64,000 bases of DNA, taken from NCBI GenBank assembly GCA_013399115.1, contig VXAA01006093.1, positions 678,637 to 742,636 on the forward strand, written 5' to 3'. The position numbers and the translations under genes are program-made. Below are positions 25,859 to 39,491 of the stretch, piece after piece. The stretch comes from Anseranas semipalmata (lineage: Eukaryota > Chordata > Aves > Anseriformes > Anseranatidae). Position 1 is the stretch's first letter; each line of letters opens with the position of its first letter. Below the pieces are notes generated by a model. It ran no database searches. It was not told the DNA's origin and saw only the letters and a list, made by a program, of their open reading frames with translations.

Positions 25859-25977
25859 CTGTGAAGATCCCCTCCCATTTTTTTCTTATTATCTGAGAAG
25901 GCAGTATATGTAAACTGACAGAATTTGTAACACATGCCCTTGCTGCCATCCTGGTAGCAAAGCTCCTTGGGAGTCAA
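25859..25977 (-). other. Candidate unassigned exon C (minus)
   Basis: An open segment of 39 codons plus two bases ends at a good donor CACAG|GTATTT. It reads LTPKELCYQDGSKGMCYKFC, then QFTYTAFSDNKKKMGGDLH, with cysteines spaced C-x8-C-x3-C. The 5' limit is uncertain: an in-frame TGA lies two codons upstream and the only nearby AG has a weak pyrimidine tract. No family is recognised. Confidence 0.18.
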
Positions 25978-26390
25978 CCCTCAGGCTGCAGCTAGGGGAA
26001 CAGGTATCCACTGCCCTGGGAAAGAGGGTGTGCTGCTGTTCCTGGTCAACCTCAGCAAGAATGGTGTGAAGCAAGTGTTCATTCAACCTTTCCTAATGTG
26101 ACCAGTCTTCAGTCCCTCTCTCCTCTGTTTCCTACCCTCCTTCTGCCTAGGACCTGATTATGCTTTTTGTGTAATCATAAAATAAAAATGGGCAGTGTCT
26201 TTGAAGGAGAAGAATTCCTTGTAAGTTTGGATTGGGAAAGTAGGATCTAACCCTGAGAGTAATACTGAAACTGGACTGGGATATCGCAAGTTTTTCATCT
26301 GGGCCTCAGACAATGTGGAGAAATGGAGGGGGGGAAAACAGCTTTAATGGTTGGTATAGCATTTTGATACTTACTGGGCTCAGCTGTTAC

Positions 26391-26430
26391 CTGTTCTCTC
26401 TCTTTTTTCTTTTTCTTTTTCTTTTTTTTT
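26391..26430. repeat. Polypyrimidine tract (CT-rich)
   Basis: About 40 nt of C and T, in CTTTTT-like units ending in a T run. It is a mirror-like pyrimidine tract with no coding context. Confidence 0.85.
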
Positions 26431-29400
26431 ATTAGTTTTTTGAACAATTAAAGGACAGAGTTCACTTTCTTCTCCCAAGTCTAATCTAGGTTTATCCACT
26501 CTACTCTCCAATGTTACATTATCTTTAACCTTGCCTCATGGTTTAAAAACCCTTTATCCAGATTAGCCACCTGAATTCCCAGAGTTTTAGTGTTTTTTAC
26601 AATTTCATGATGACCCATCCTGCTGAGTCTATTTCTGCATGTAAAATAGGTCTATACTATTAATGAGGAGTTTTGTGTTATTGCAGCATACAGTTGTAAC
26701 AGGCACTGCGTAAAAAGAACAGCTGAAAAAAGCCTGCATTAAAACTTGCCTGGTTTTCAACAAAACCTTTGTCATGTTACATTTCTATTAGGCTTACGTA
26801 AGATATTGTGGCACCCTGCCAAGTACCTATGTCTTAACAGCATCTTCTTATTCCATGGATTACTTCCCCTTGAATATTAGGAAAAATATTTTAATAATGG
26901 AAGAACAGATCATTTGCTTTTTATCCTCTCTGTCTTGAAAGAAGAAGATCAGAAGAGGGAGAACTGTTTTCTGCTCCTTATGCATCACTGACAGAATTGT
27001 TTCCACATTTCCAGTTTAATCTAAATTAAACTTGTGTAACTCCACAGGATGATGGAAGAAATGCAGGACTGAAATCGAGAGAGCTCTCATAACTTGCTCT
27101 TGGAAGTTTCAAAAAGTATTACTAGCCACCAGCCCCCCCCTTACCTTTCTACCCTACTTTTCACAAAGATGTTTGTTCAAGCATGCTCATCAAGGTCTTG
27201 CCAGCCCTCTTCAGAACTGGGTGAAGAGCAGAACCTCCATATATCTGATGAATGCGTATTAATCAAATATTATTTTGCCTCTAGCTACCTGAGGAGGAAT
27301 ATAGGCTCTCTTGCATAAATATCAGAATTAATATACTGGGTCAAACCAGAGATCCAGTTAGTTTAGTATCCTCTCTCTGCTACTGGCTAATAACGTATGT
27401 TTAAGTAAGAATATAAGAACATACCATGTACAGAATGATCCTTCCCCACTTTTAGAAATCAGAGGTTTACTGTAATTACAAAAAGACCCTTGTTGTCTAG
27501 CAAATGGGGAACAGGAGTCTGGAAAGATGAGTTCTCCAAATGACTCTTCTTTGAATTGCTTTGTGCCCTCAGGCAATTGACAAAGACTGTGATTCAGTTA
27601 CCAAGTTGGTATGAAAATATTCATCAGGCTTTGCAAGTGTGTAAGGACTGGATGCCCTTATATAGCTCTGTATCAGTACAGCATAGCTCATGACACAATA
27701 GCCATGAAATCTGCTATCACCAATATGGGAAAAATATGACATGAAAAGTAGCTTAGAAATGCTTTCACATCTTGAAAACCAAATAGACAAATGAGGTTGA
27801 AAATTTATGATCCAGGAAACATTGTACAGGATAGAAATGGCAAAGACAAGATAGAATTATGTGATTGTATTAAAGTCACTTTTGTTCATGCTTTAATAAA
27901 AATAATGAAAGAGCTAATGAGCAACATAGTTGCAGAGAACAGCATGAACACCTTTCAAATCAATGTTCAATGAAAATTAGTACTAACATAATCTTGCAGC
28001 CCCAAAACAGAAACAAGGAAGCTAGTTTTATATTGATTTGAAACGAAGGTTTTCCTAAGATCTGTTATGGGAGTATGCTATATATTCTTTCTTCTTAAGA
28101 AAGTGATAACATTGATGAGTTTTTCTTTATTTGCAAACAGATTTCAGAATCCCCTATTCTATGGTTATGATTTGGAGACATTATTTATCATGTTCTTATG
28201 TTGAAGGTGTAATTCTGAATCCACCAGTATGCTTTCTTGTTTCAGAGTAGTCTGCCATCATACTTCTGCATCATTTTTACTAATTACATCAATCACCAAT
28301 TTTCAATACCTATAAAATAGAAATATAACTCAGCAGAAAAAACTATAACTCATGTTCTGTTTCTTAATTTCTATTTGTTCTTCCAATAGGATAATAATAA
28401 GAAAAATAAAGAACACATTTATTCAGTGGATTGTACATGTAGGTGAAAAAACATGCTATATTGCATCAAATTGCACATTATCCATCAATAACATTACTCA
28501 GTCATGTGGAATATTAACTAATAGGTTGGCTGCTTTCCATGAATTTCATCAAAGTTTCCTTTCATATTAAAAAAAGTCTTACAATGTTATTGAGTAAAAA
28601 GGTCAATCAGAAAATATCAAAAAGTCCAATCACATCCTTCACTATGTCAGATATAGCAGAGATTTTAGATGTCTGACATAACAGAATTCTCTCTTGCTTC
28701 ATTTGATAGACTGTCCTCTTCTGTATTGGTTGTTACTTGATATGGTGATAAATTTTCATCTAAAAACCTCCAAGCATCTTCCAGGTTACAAAAAAAAAAA
28801 AATGCATTTTGCTCTTTACAAAACTATAACTTATCCAGTGAAAAATTGCCACATAACCCTTAATACATGAGGAGACTTTGGGTCTTTAGAGTGTTATGAT
28901 CTAAGCTTATATTATCCACTGCATTCAGTTTTGCTCAGAAAATGTAAGAACTAGTGGTGAAAATTTGATTTTTGAAATTCTCTTGCCACAGTTTTCAAAA
29001 TACTGCTTGACCAGCATCCAGAAAATTGCTTCTTACTAAAATCTGAGCATTAATATATAAGGCAATATTCTCATCAGATGGGCTTGTGTGTCTAGAAAAG
29101 CTGACTAGAACATTTTTATTTTTTATTTTTTATTTTTCCAAAATATATTTTTCTAAAATAGCTGTTTTCCAAAATAATAACTTTACTTTTTGAGTGCAGG
29201 AATGATCCATTCCACTTTTTTTTTTTTTTTGCATCAAAATCTCTAAAAAGAACAGGAGAAGAAATTCTCTCTATGCCCCAGTCTTTTAAGAGCATCATGA
29301 CAGCTTTTAAATAGCTGTCTGTGCGACTGTGACCACAGCCATTTGCGGCGTGTGATCTGCCTCCATCCACAGTAAATCACTGGGTTGTCACATTGCATTG

Positions 29401-29696
29401 CAAACTCTCTCATAACATATACTTCCCAGAATATTCTTTCCCAGATCAATGGACTCATATTGCTTTTTCTATCTATTAGGCACTAGGGAATTCCACCTAA
29501 AAATCCATTCCTCCTTTATAATTAATTATAAATTATAAGCCAAAGAGAAATAGCAGCAGGCAAGTTAAAGAGAAGGATACTCCATTCTTACGGCTGTCCA
29601 GAAAGTGGTTCAGACCACGAATAATCAAACTCAGAAAAGAAATTCTATCATATCAGCCAAATTATTTTCATACTGGAACTCTCAAACCCTGAAAGA

Positions 29697-29722
29697 AAAC
29701 AACAAACAAACAAACAAACAAA
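29697..29722. repeat. (AAAC)n simple repeat
   Basis: A short AAAC tetranucleotide run on the plus strand. Confidence 0.9.
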
Positions 29723-29920
29723 AGCAAAACAACATAGCAGAAGAATGTTCTAACATAACATCATCAGAACTGGAGATCAGTTTCTCCAAGATCATTTCTC
29801 CAAGAAGTTATAACAAGAAGACATGACATTTTCTGCTAACTAACTGCATAAGCTCAGATTGGTTGTCAGCTGTTTCATGGTGAAGTCAATACTAACAGTG
29901 GATTTTCAGTAACATTCTTT

Positions 29921-29963
29921 AAAACAAAACAAAACAAAACAAACAACAATAACAACAAAAAAC
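29921..29963. repeat. (AAAAC)n simple repeat
   Basis: Four AAAAC units followed by degenerate AAC and AAT units. Confidence 0.9.
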
Positions 29964-30777
29964 CACAAGCCTGGATTAATTCTAAAACCTATCTTCCCAA
30001 AGCTATGAATTTATCCAGAGTAGGAATAGACCTAGGCAATCTTGAGAGAGTTTGACAAAGAGGACACTTTTCTAATTTATGATTATGCCAACACCTATCC
30101 CTCTTTGTCCCAGTTTGCGGAAAAGGATTAAGAATGCCTGCACATCATTCCTATAGCACTCTGAGAGGTACAAAACCCAAATAAATATTACATTTCATTT
30201 TGAATAAAGTTTGAGAAGTAGCTCATGTTTTATTGTGCATCACTGAACCATCATGTGACTGTTAATCTGCACAGGTCCGTGTATCTGTGGAAGGAAACAG
30301 GAGAAATGCCCCATGGCTGAGTTTATTGTTATAAAGTGCTATACTATATATTGTACTTCTCTGTACCATGGCCTGTAGCCAACAGTATTCAAAATGTTGT
30401 TTTCATTAACATCTACATTCATTGTACTGGTTCTTATTTTCTGCTGTTGTGTACTGAGATCAGTGAAACGAAGCTCAGTTGTTCACCATAAAATCAGGAC
30501 TACCAGCCTCCTTAGATACCCAGTGGAGTACCTGAAGTCAGAATTGAGCTTCTTCATCCTGTTCGGGTGTTTTAAAGTGTGAAATGAGTGTAGTAGTGTT
30601 TCCATCAAAGAACACTGTGTACCGTATATTAATTGTCTCCTTAAGAGACAAAAACCAGCAACAATATCAATAACTGTCATAGGCTTTTGAAATGAACCAA
30701 GCTTCTCTTCAAGGCATGTTTTTGTCAACTGGTTTACTAAATATAAATCATATTCCCATTAATAGGGAAAATGTTAC

Positions 30778-30897
30778 CTTTAGATAAGGCTCCACTGGTG
30801 TTGAGAACATCACAAGTAAAGAATTGCAGGACAACAGCAGGATTTGCAAGAAAAACCTTTCACAATAAATCCCCTCCAAAAGGAAGCAAATTAGCAT
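30778..30897 (-). other. Candidate signal-peptide-like first exon (minus)
   Basis: An ATG opens a 40-codon frame that contains the hydrophobic stretch FFLQILLLSCNSLLVMF and ends EPYLK exactly at a donor-like AAAG|GTAACA in phase 0. It resembles the first coding exon of a secreted or type II membrane protein. The frame also stays open upstream of this ATG, no promoter is evident, and hydrophobic peptides arise easily from T-rich DNA, so this is weak. Confidence 0.15.
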
Positions 30898-33800
30898 TTC
30901 AGTTCTGATTAAGTAGAAATCCTGGATAGCATCCAGTAACCATACCCAAGCAGAAAAGCTGCAGCTTAATATCTTCACTTCAAGGGAAGGAGCTTTTCCA
31001 CTCCACTCTGCCTTCCTCCAGGGGGAACATATTGCAAGTGCATTATCTCGATTCATGCAGTAGAGGACACTATTTTACACATCATCACCTCCCTGGCCAA
31101 CGTGGTGTGGTAACACAGCCCCCGCTTTCATCAAGCCCTGACTGTTCTCCAAATACGAAAGAGAGGTTACATTAAATTATGGGTGAAAGGCCATGCATGC
31201 CAAAGATGGAATATTATCAAGATATAATTAAGTAATATCAGCCAATGCAATAATAAAAGGATTGAACAGAATTTGTGTGTTGATGCTGTGCGGGTGTACT
31301 GCTTGATGAGATTTGCACTGTGCATGAGCATCCTGAAACTTCTTTCCTGTTCTTCCTGCCAGCATGTACCTCCCCACCTCAGTGGAAACCTGGGATAAAA
31401 AATGAACTGCCACTCACTGCTCATCAAATCTCTACGTTTAGCCATCTCTCTGTTCTGAAAACAAAATGCATGGTTGTGCTCTGAATTTCCTGGAAATGAC
31501 TCAGATGATTCGGAGTACAAGGAAGACACAGATGCATGAAAATGTAGGCAAAAATGCATTTATAAAGGTCATTAAATGATTTATGCCATGCTAGTTGTTT
31601 CAATGCTTAACTTAGCACATCAAGGGAACTATTTAATTAAGTTTATTTTGAAAGATCCCAGCTATTAGCATGTTATAACAGGATTGGGAAATATAACCAT
31701 ATTCTCAGTTGAGGCTTTAATATAACCACGTAATGTTGATCTGCCTGCCTCCAAGTACGAATCTCAGGAATAAGTTTATAATTGTCTTTGCAAAAAATCA
31801 TAGCAGCGTAAAAGTTCTGGGAGAACTAGAATTTAAGATTTTTAACAAGTTTTACTCATGACCCACTTTTCAGCCAGTCAGTCATTATGTGGAGCCTTCA
31901 TACAAATTTGATTATCAAATTGATAAATTTGATCAACCACATTATATCTTTGGTGCTGTCATGCTTATTTATTAAGACCAGCCAGAAACTCAGGTTTTCT
32001 GGAACAGCACAGTAGTTAAATGACGGAAGGCGAAGTTTAGGATTCTACCCTTCTCCCTACCCATTTCGAGCTGCTTTCTGCTCTCTCTCCTCAACTTTCT
32101 TTAAAGTAACACTATATGAGCATCTTGGACTCTTCTATGTTTCCTCTTTGCTTCTTTTTATATTTGGCTGCGTCTCTTCATAAAGACACTGCTCAGCCAA
32201 AAGAGTAAACAGACCTCACGTTCACAAGTATCACTCAGTAAAACTTGCCATGAAATACCATGGTATTGCTTGTACTTCTGTTTTATGCAGAAACCACAAG
32301 CATGCATCAATGTTCTGTTGTGCAAGGAACAGTATGAATGCACCAGGAAAAAAAGGCTGTCTAGTTGCATAGATTCCAGTCTAATTACAACACCGTTAAA
32401 TTACTTCCCCACATGATTAACAATTTTTTGTTAAACTCAAATTAGGAAGGGTGAAAAGAACAAAATGATTCCATTAGAATACATCCCTCATCACCCCTTA
32501 CCTTAAGTTCAGCCAGTTTATATTATGCATGTAGCGGTTGTCTGCCTACGTGTGTATGACTAACCACCTGCTAGGAATAAGAAGATATAAATCATCCATT
32601 CATACACAAACATAAAGTTATTAATACACATATTGATGATGTAAGGATTAAAATGGACTAGGCTGTACATGCCATCCCTCAGCTTAGTTCTATAAAAAAA
32701 TTTAAAGACAATTTAGTTTGTCAATTTCTGATCTAATAGAAAAAGTGTGTCACATGCACGGCTCTTTCAGCCCTTAGGAAAGATTCAAGTGCCATAATCA
32801 CTTGGGAAAGGTGTGATTTACCAGAGGCCTGTTTTTACATTAGTTCAAAGGTCTATCAGCAGATACATGGAAAACTATAGCTTTTGAGGCATAATCCTTC
32901 ATATTCCAGAGAAAAGGTAAAGCAGAGGACTTGAAAGTGCCCTAATTTAAGGCATGTAGTTCCTCAAAGTCATGTCCCTTTCTAGGTACCATTAGCAGCA
33001 TTAAGTCATAAAATGGCTGCCTCTTACAATCTGAGCTATCTTGCCCATCTTTGATAACTAATAAAATTCTACTTAATAAATATAACTTGCAGTTTACTTC
33101 AAGGAAGGTCTTGATAAGATCAGAAAATCGGGATTTCATAGGTTCTGTTATGGTTAGGGCATGTCAGAGAGAGATAAGTTATACACTGAGTCTACTGAGA
33201 CATTAATTATATCTCTGTAGACCAGAAATGGGATACAACTTTCCAGAGGTGTGAGAGGGTGTGGGAGGAGCACTCATTAATGGTCCTTGTGTGAAAATCT
33301 AAAGTTGTCTCTTTGAAAAACAAAATATTTAGATAAGAAACAACCTTCCTTGCTGGGAAAAAAAAATAAAGGAACAGTCTTTTAAGTAATAGAACTTGCA
33401 TGTACTATTTTTGAGTTACTAGTGTTTGGGATATTATTTCTTGTTTCTGAAAGTCTTATGCTTCACAGAAATAAGTAAGCATGCCTCTCTTCTTTTACAG
33501 AAGGCTCAGCTGCGTGTTTCACAGCAAAATGCGTTCAGGACACAAGAGAAGTATCTTTCCTTTTGTCTTGCAATGTGTCAAGCATACCCCAGGCATGTAA
33601 CAAATAATAAATAAAATAACAGTGCAAGCATGGCTGGGATGAGAATACTATTACCATACTCTGGAGTCTCTGTCATGCTCTTTTATCTCACTCTTGGCAG
33701 CCCACTTGCCAGTTCACATCACACTTTGAGAAAGATCTGCCAGGATATCAGCTACTCATGTGAACAAGAAACCCAGAATATATATTTTTATTAAGTTGTT

Positions 33801-36800
33801 CTCTACATGGGTGTATCTCAATAAGACCTTTGAATATAGCTTGTGAGTACTGGCCAGTGTAGAAAAAGAGTGCAAATTACAACATTCCAATCAATTGTTA
33901 ATGTGGAACAAATGGAAAAAATGGCAGATATAAAAGCAAAATACATATCTTCGAGTTTTTCTTGCCTTTTCTCTGCTCTAATCCTTTGCTGGTATATGAA
34001 TATATTGCATGTGGTGATAGGAAAGTCTGGTGAGGAGGTCTGTTTCTAGTAACAGGTATCTAGACTGGAGCAGTTTGTTATATACAGGCTGATGAATGTA
34101 AACTGTATAATAAATCCTGGCACTCCCCCTGGCATGGCACTAATGGAGTTAAAAACAGCCCAAAGTGCTGTGATTGCTCCACCTTTATATTCCATCCGAC
34201 AGTTCTCTTTCTTTCCCTGGATTGTCATGTAGCCCTTTTGCTTTGTCTGTTCACATTACACAGTAGCTCCTCTGGTGTCTCTTTCAATTTTTTCCATACT
34301 AATGCATTCCCTGTGATACATTCAAATTTGAGCACAGGAGACTTCCTCAGGCTCACTGATGCTTTGGCATACTTACCTTTATGCATAAATAATTAATATT
34401 AGTAATATAGATTAATAAATTAAATGCCATCCCAAAATAGTAGGAGCATCTACAAAAGTTAATTTTCACAATATATGTCTTAATAGACTGCCAGCATAAA
34501 ATTTCCTTTGTGCGGGACTTCCAAATTCTTTTATAGTTTCACTGGTTTCAGTGTTTGCATTGGCAAATGCAAAAGGAGGAATTCACAGTAACATAAACTG
34601 ATGGCGACAAGGGCTGTGATAACGAAATAGATCCAAATTTGTGAGAAAAAACTGTACCTGTCCTCAGGTAGTGGCAGAGGAAGAAACCACTACTGCATAT
34701 GGCCCCTAACACTACAGGGCATGACACTACATGGATAAGGACTTGGTGCTAATGTTTTAGTTAAGGACTAATGTTTTAGTTTCAAAGGACTATTGGCAGG
34801 TAATGTTTGGTATGAGAACGCTCAAGTTTTGCAACTGAGAAGTTAACATCTTCTTGAATAACTCTTTAGTGCCCCTCCTCTTTCCCCAGACAACATTGGA
34901 TGTGATTTGAGTTGACACCCACAGTTGTGTGTTTGAATAGCTCTATTCAGCGCGAGGTTATAGTTTACATGTCAACTTCCCAGACCTAAAAAACATGAAA
35001 CTCTTGATTATGTTTGTCAGCCCATCCTGAGTTTTTATTTCACTATGAAATTTATTGAAAAAGAAACATCAAGCACTTGATTTTCCTCTTTCTGATCTCT
35101 TCTAAAAAGTTACAAAAAAAACCCTTACTGAATAATATAAATCCCCCCACATTGAAAGGATTTGTATCTCTCTGTATTAGTAGTAGCTTATAATGCAGAC
35201 AAGTCTACTTTAAGAACTTTGCACAACTAAATTCTATCTTGTTAATATACAGTTTTGGTCTCTTTGACTTTAAAATATATAAATCCAATATAAACAAAAA
35301 CACATATGAAAAAAGTGATACAATGTATATAATTTCCACCAAAAATTTAAACATTTAAAATGAATGAATTCTGAAAGGAACAGCTTTGAGTGTTATTGAC
35401 TGAAAAAGCAGATGGTGCAAGGCTACATTAGTGTCACAGAGCATTACCTTCATTCTTAGCAGGAAAGATGGCATCTCAGTGATGCACTGGGCTGTTTTTC
35501 ATTGCTTTCTAGGTGGTTCAAGTCATAAAACAAACAAACAAAAAATCCCTGTTTCTTACTGAAGTTATGTACTGAAGAAATTAATGCATCTCTGACCTAC
35601 TCTTTGCATATAGATTGCTTCTCTAGGGGGAAAATTCAACTTAAGGCTGATAAGTCATTTAAGTCTCACCTAAAACCTTAAAATAGAGTGTAAGTATGAC
35701 TTAAATTATGCATGAATCTTTAGCTAGCCTTTGCAGAAGAGTAAACTCAGTTTCTTTAACCCTGAAGCATTAGACTTAACCTGTTTTCAGTTAAAAGGAG
35801 GATGAAGGTCTGGCACATGAAGACACCTGTCATTTTCAACTTACTCTCTTTCCAGAGGCCCAGATCTTTTCCCATCACATAGCCACGTAAAGGATGCTTG
35901 TAAAAATCAATTGAGTTTTCAAACAACAATATTTACAATTATCCAAATCCTATCATAACAAAATACAGAAATCTGTGCCTGCCCAGAGTGACTTCGGTGA
36001 GGGTCATAGTGCCTCTGGCCCCAGGCTCTGCCAGGCTTCCAGAGTTTCCCCAAACCCAGAAGGCATCAGCCAGGATGAAGCAAAAAGGCAGCCACCTTCT
36101 CTCTTGCCCTGTCAAGTTTTTTTTTTTTTTCCTTTCTACTAGAATAAACAAACACACAAACCAACCGATAAGAGGGATCCTATTCATCACAGAAATGTAC
36201 TTCATAAAAAAAATATATTTTTTATTAACCAGATTATTTTCAGTTCACTTTAAAGTGGTCTCAAATACAAGATATTTTGACAGAGAGACTGTGGGAATAT
36301 TTAATATGTATCTTTTTCTAGCTGTACTAGAGGTCACCCTTGCCTCTTATGCTATTACCCATCCTCTCAAGCACACAGGAACAGACAAACGTGTTCTGGC
36401 CTCCCTGCACGAGTGTGACAAACCCAGGAAGCATTCCCACTTCACTATGGCATTTTAATCTCCATTAATTTTCACCTACTTTAAAAGAGACTCCGCTGGA
36501 CAAAGTTCAACATTCAGAGTCTGTGTAAGTGTTCCCTCGGGTTTTCTGTTCAGCCAGACACTGAACGTGTGTCTGGATGACACCTCACAGAGAACAGCTG
36601 TACTTCAGCAGGAAGAAGGAACTAGACGACCTCATAAGTCTTTCATTGTTCTAACTGCTGCTGCTTCATCAAGGTTAAAATAGTTTATACTAAACTGCCA
36701 CCTGAGGCTGGGTCTTGATCCAAGCATGCACATCAGTCCATAGTATCCTTTTGCTAAAGATGCTGATGAGAGAGCTGCACTTGCCTTGGCTACCTCTAAA

Positions 36801-39491
36801 TTTCTCATGGCTTTCAGAAGAGAAGAAAACTTACAACCATGCCTGTGGTGGCACAACTGCCTTTGGAACCGGGATGTACCTAATCCAAAATCCCCTAACC
36901 ATAACTCAAAGACTAACAGCATAGCTGTGCTGCAGACAAAGATGGGATGCTCTGGAGACCTCTGGAAACTGCCCTGCACCATTTACCTTTCTGTGCTAAT
37001 TAAGAACTATTCACAGAGAAACTGCCACAAGACCGTGGAGGAGAATCACTTGCTTCTTGTATTTCCATCACACCTGTCTTTCATATCACAGTCCTGGAAA
37101 GTTGTAGGACTATTAGGGAGGAGAATTTTAATTTGGGGCACTATTTTTAAAAATAATTTATTTGATTTACCTCCAGGAATGTGCTAATCTATGATTGGGG
37201 GGTGGGGAGGAGAGGTGTCATCATTTTTTTTTTAATGAAGACACGACTTGAGCAAAACTAATGAGAAACTGTAAAACTGAAATTAGGCACCAGAGACAGC
37301 TCATTTGGTTCCAAATGGTCAGTGGCTTCATTTACTTTGGCAAAAAAACGGAACGACTACGGATGTTTACAGACTTCAGACATGCTGCTGTTTAAATATT
37401 AGTATATATTTAGATGACAGCAGAGAGAATTTATCTGCTTGCCTTTAAAGATTTAAATTCATAACAGAAAAAAAGACTGGATGAGAAAATGCTCTTACAA
37501 TAACTTAACTAGCGAGTGCAAAATGATTCAGACTTGATGCAAAGGGTCCACGTGACAATACAAGACTGTAGCCATGCATATGCATAAGAGCATTACAGGC
37601 AGTCACAGTGAGTACATTTGGACACTATTCTCACTATTGTTCTAATGAATGGAATCAAAACAATCCCCTTCAAAGCTGCAAACATGCATGCTTTGAATAA
37701 TCCATTCAGCCCTAGTCAAACTTGCAGATGAGCTTTTGGAGTCTGAACACATGCTGAGAAAGAACATCTTATTTATTATTGAAATGAGAGGAGACAAGAA
37801 GAGAAAATGAGGTCCCAGATATATTTTTGATGGGTCCAGTTATGACTCTGAAATTGTCAGTAGCCAGTAAAAGAGTGAAGAGATGGGAAAATGTCTTTTG
37901 AATAGACAATACTCAGTATCTAATTAAGACTTTTTACATCTTTGAAAATACTCCCATTTTAACAAATGTTATTACTGTTACTATTACTATTTAATAACAC
38001 AAATTAATATCGACAAACAATCTGAGGAGGGGTAGGGAACCATATTTTTCCCTTTCTCAGCTGACAGTACTAACTACTTAGGCTGAAGCTATCTTTTGCT
38101 TTCTTTGTTGATTCTGGCTTCCTGGCTTATGCAGTCATTTAAGTCTTCTGGTCTTCACTGGTCTTCCACAGAGCATATGCCTGTGCAGGCTAAGCAGCCT
38201 GATGATGAGCAGCAATTGCCTAGCAGGCATTAACCCCAAGTAAGGCACATCTTAGATGAAGGTAGGATTCACCTCATCTACTTTAGCCTTCTGAAAGTTA
38301 GGCATATGATATGACCAAATTGTTTAGGCTGCCTTTTTATAGTCAGTGGAGAGAACAAGGCTCTCAGAAAAGGTAGTTAGACCTGCCCATCTCAGGAAGG
38401 GATGACTTGCTGATTGCAAGTGCTCATCTTTTGCCTATAAAGTCAAGCTGTTGTCTCTCTGTAGGTGATAAGCTTAGTTTAGATACCTTATACTTAAATG
38501 GCTATAATTAGAGCATTTAAAGGATTAATCTCTACTAGCTTCTTCATAAAATACACGCTCATCTCTTCCAAAGGCCAGGTTTTTCAATGAAAATACATAC
38601 TACAGGTTTCAGCTGATGCTGAAATGAAGATCAACATTGCACACTGCCTGCCCATTGCAAGTCCCAGCTTACGCACGAGGGGATGTTGGGGTTCAAAATG
38701 TTGGAAAATGATGGCAGAGTCCTCCTGTATTGGTCAGTCCTGGAGGTAAGGCTGAGTCACAAAAAAGTCAGCTTGAATATTTATAAATTGAATATTTCTT
38801 TTTTTTTTTTTTTTCCTCTAGTGACAACTTAGACAAGTGGAAATAGGCTGGTTGCTTGAGCAGAAATTAAATGAAACAGTAGGAAGTGGCAGGTTTCCTC
38901 TTCTGTGTGGGTTAATGAGACCCTGTAGGACAGCAAGAAGGCGATTTTAACTGTTCTGATTAGCTTGACCTAAAAGCCACTTTGTGATTCATACACAGAA
39001 AATGTAATTTAAAATGATCAAATTGATGATCAAATACAGACTAGTTACAGTAGACATTTTAAAATATCCTCTTCACAGCATCTTCTGCTCCTTCCAACCC
39101 CATGCAAGCTTTTATTGAATATAATGTCCTGGGCTGTGAATGACTCCCACCAGCAATCTTGTATGTTACCACACAGGATACTTTTTCGGCACTCTTAATT
39201 GATATCTTTAAATGCACTGAATATAAATTCAAGATGACCATACCTCACTCTTCCTTATTCTTCCTTCCTGAGGAACAAAGTGTTCTCTCTGGGGGCGTCC
39301 TGTGCTTCGCTTCGTGGTAAAATCTGTCTGGGAAGGAGTTTGCTGAAAGCCTTTACTGCATGGGAGAGCACTGCTGGACATCTGCTTTGGGGAAGCTGTC
39401 TTAGAAACCTGCTAGGAATTTTCTTCTTATAGATGAACACTGCCCATACTAGATTTTTCTCCTATTGATAGTTACCTATTTTTGTTGGTAA

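Larger units (their letters stand above)
22096..39491. other. Intergenic, no recognised gene; several splice-bounded open segments
   Basis: Seventeen kilobases of AT-rich sequence between the two CR1 fragments. It contains simple repeats at about 24,376-24,435, 26,391-26,430, 29,113-29,137, 29,697-29,722, 29,921-29,963 and 38,795-38,819. A few short open segments have good splice signals (minus strand near 23.9, 24.2, 25.9 and 30.8 kb; plus strand near 38.7 kb). None belongs to a family I recognise. Confidence 0.6.

Noticed and set aside
36632..37187. Overlapping 116-codon minus and 133-codon plus frames
   Set aside because: They lie on opposite strands of the same DNA, match no family I know, and lack clear splice signals at their ends; length alone is compatible with chance.
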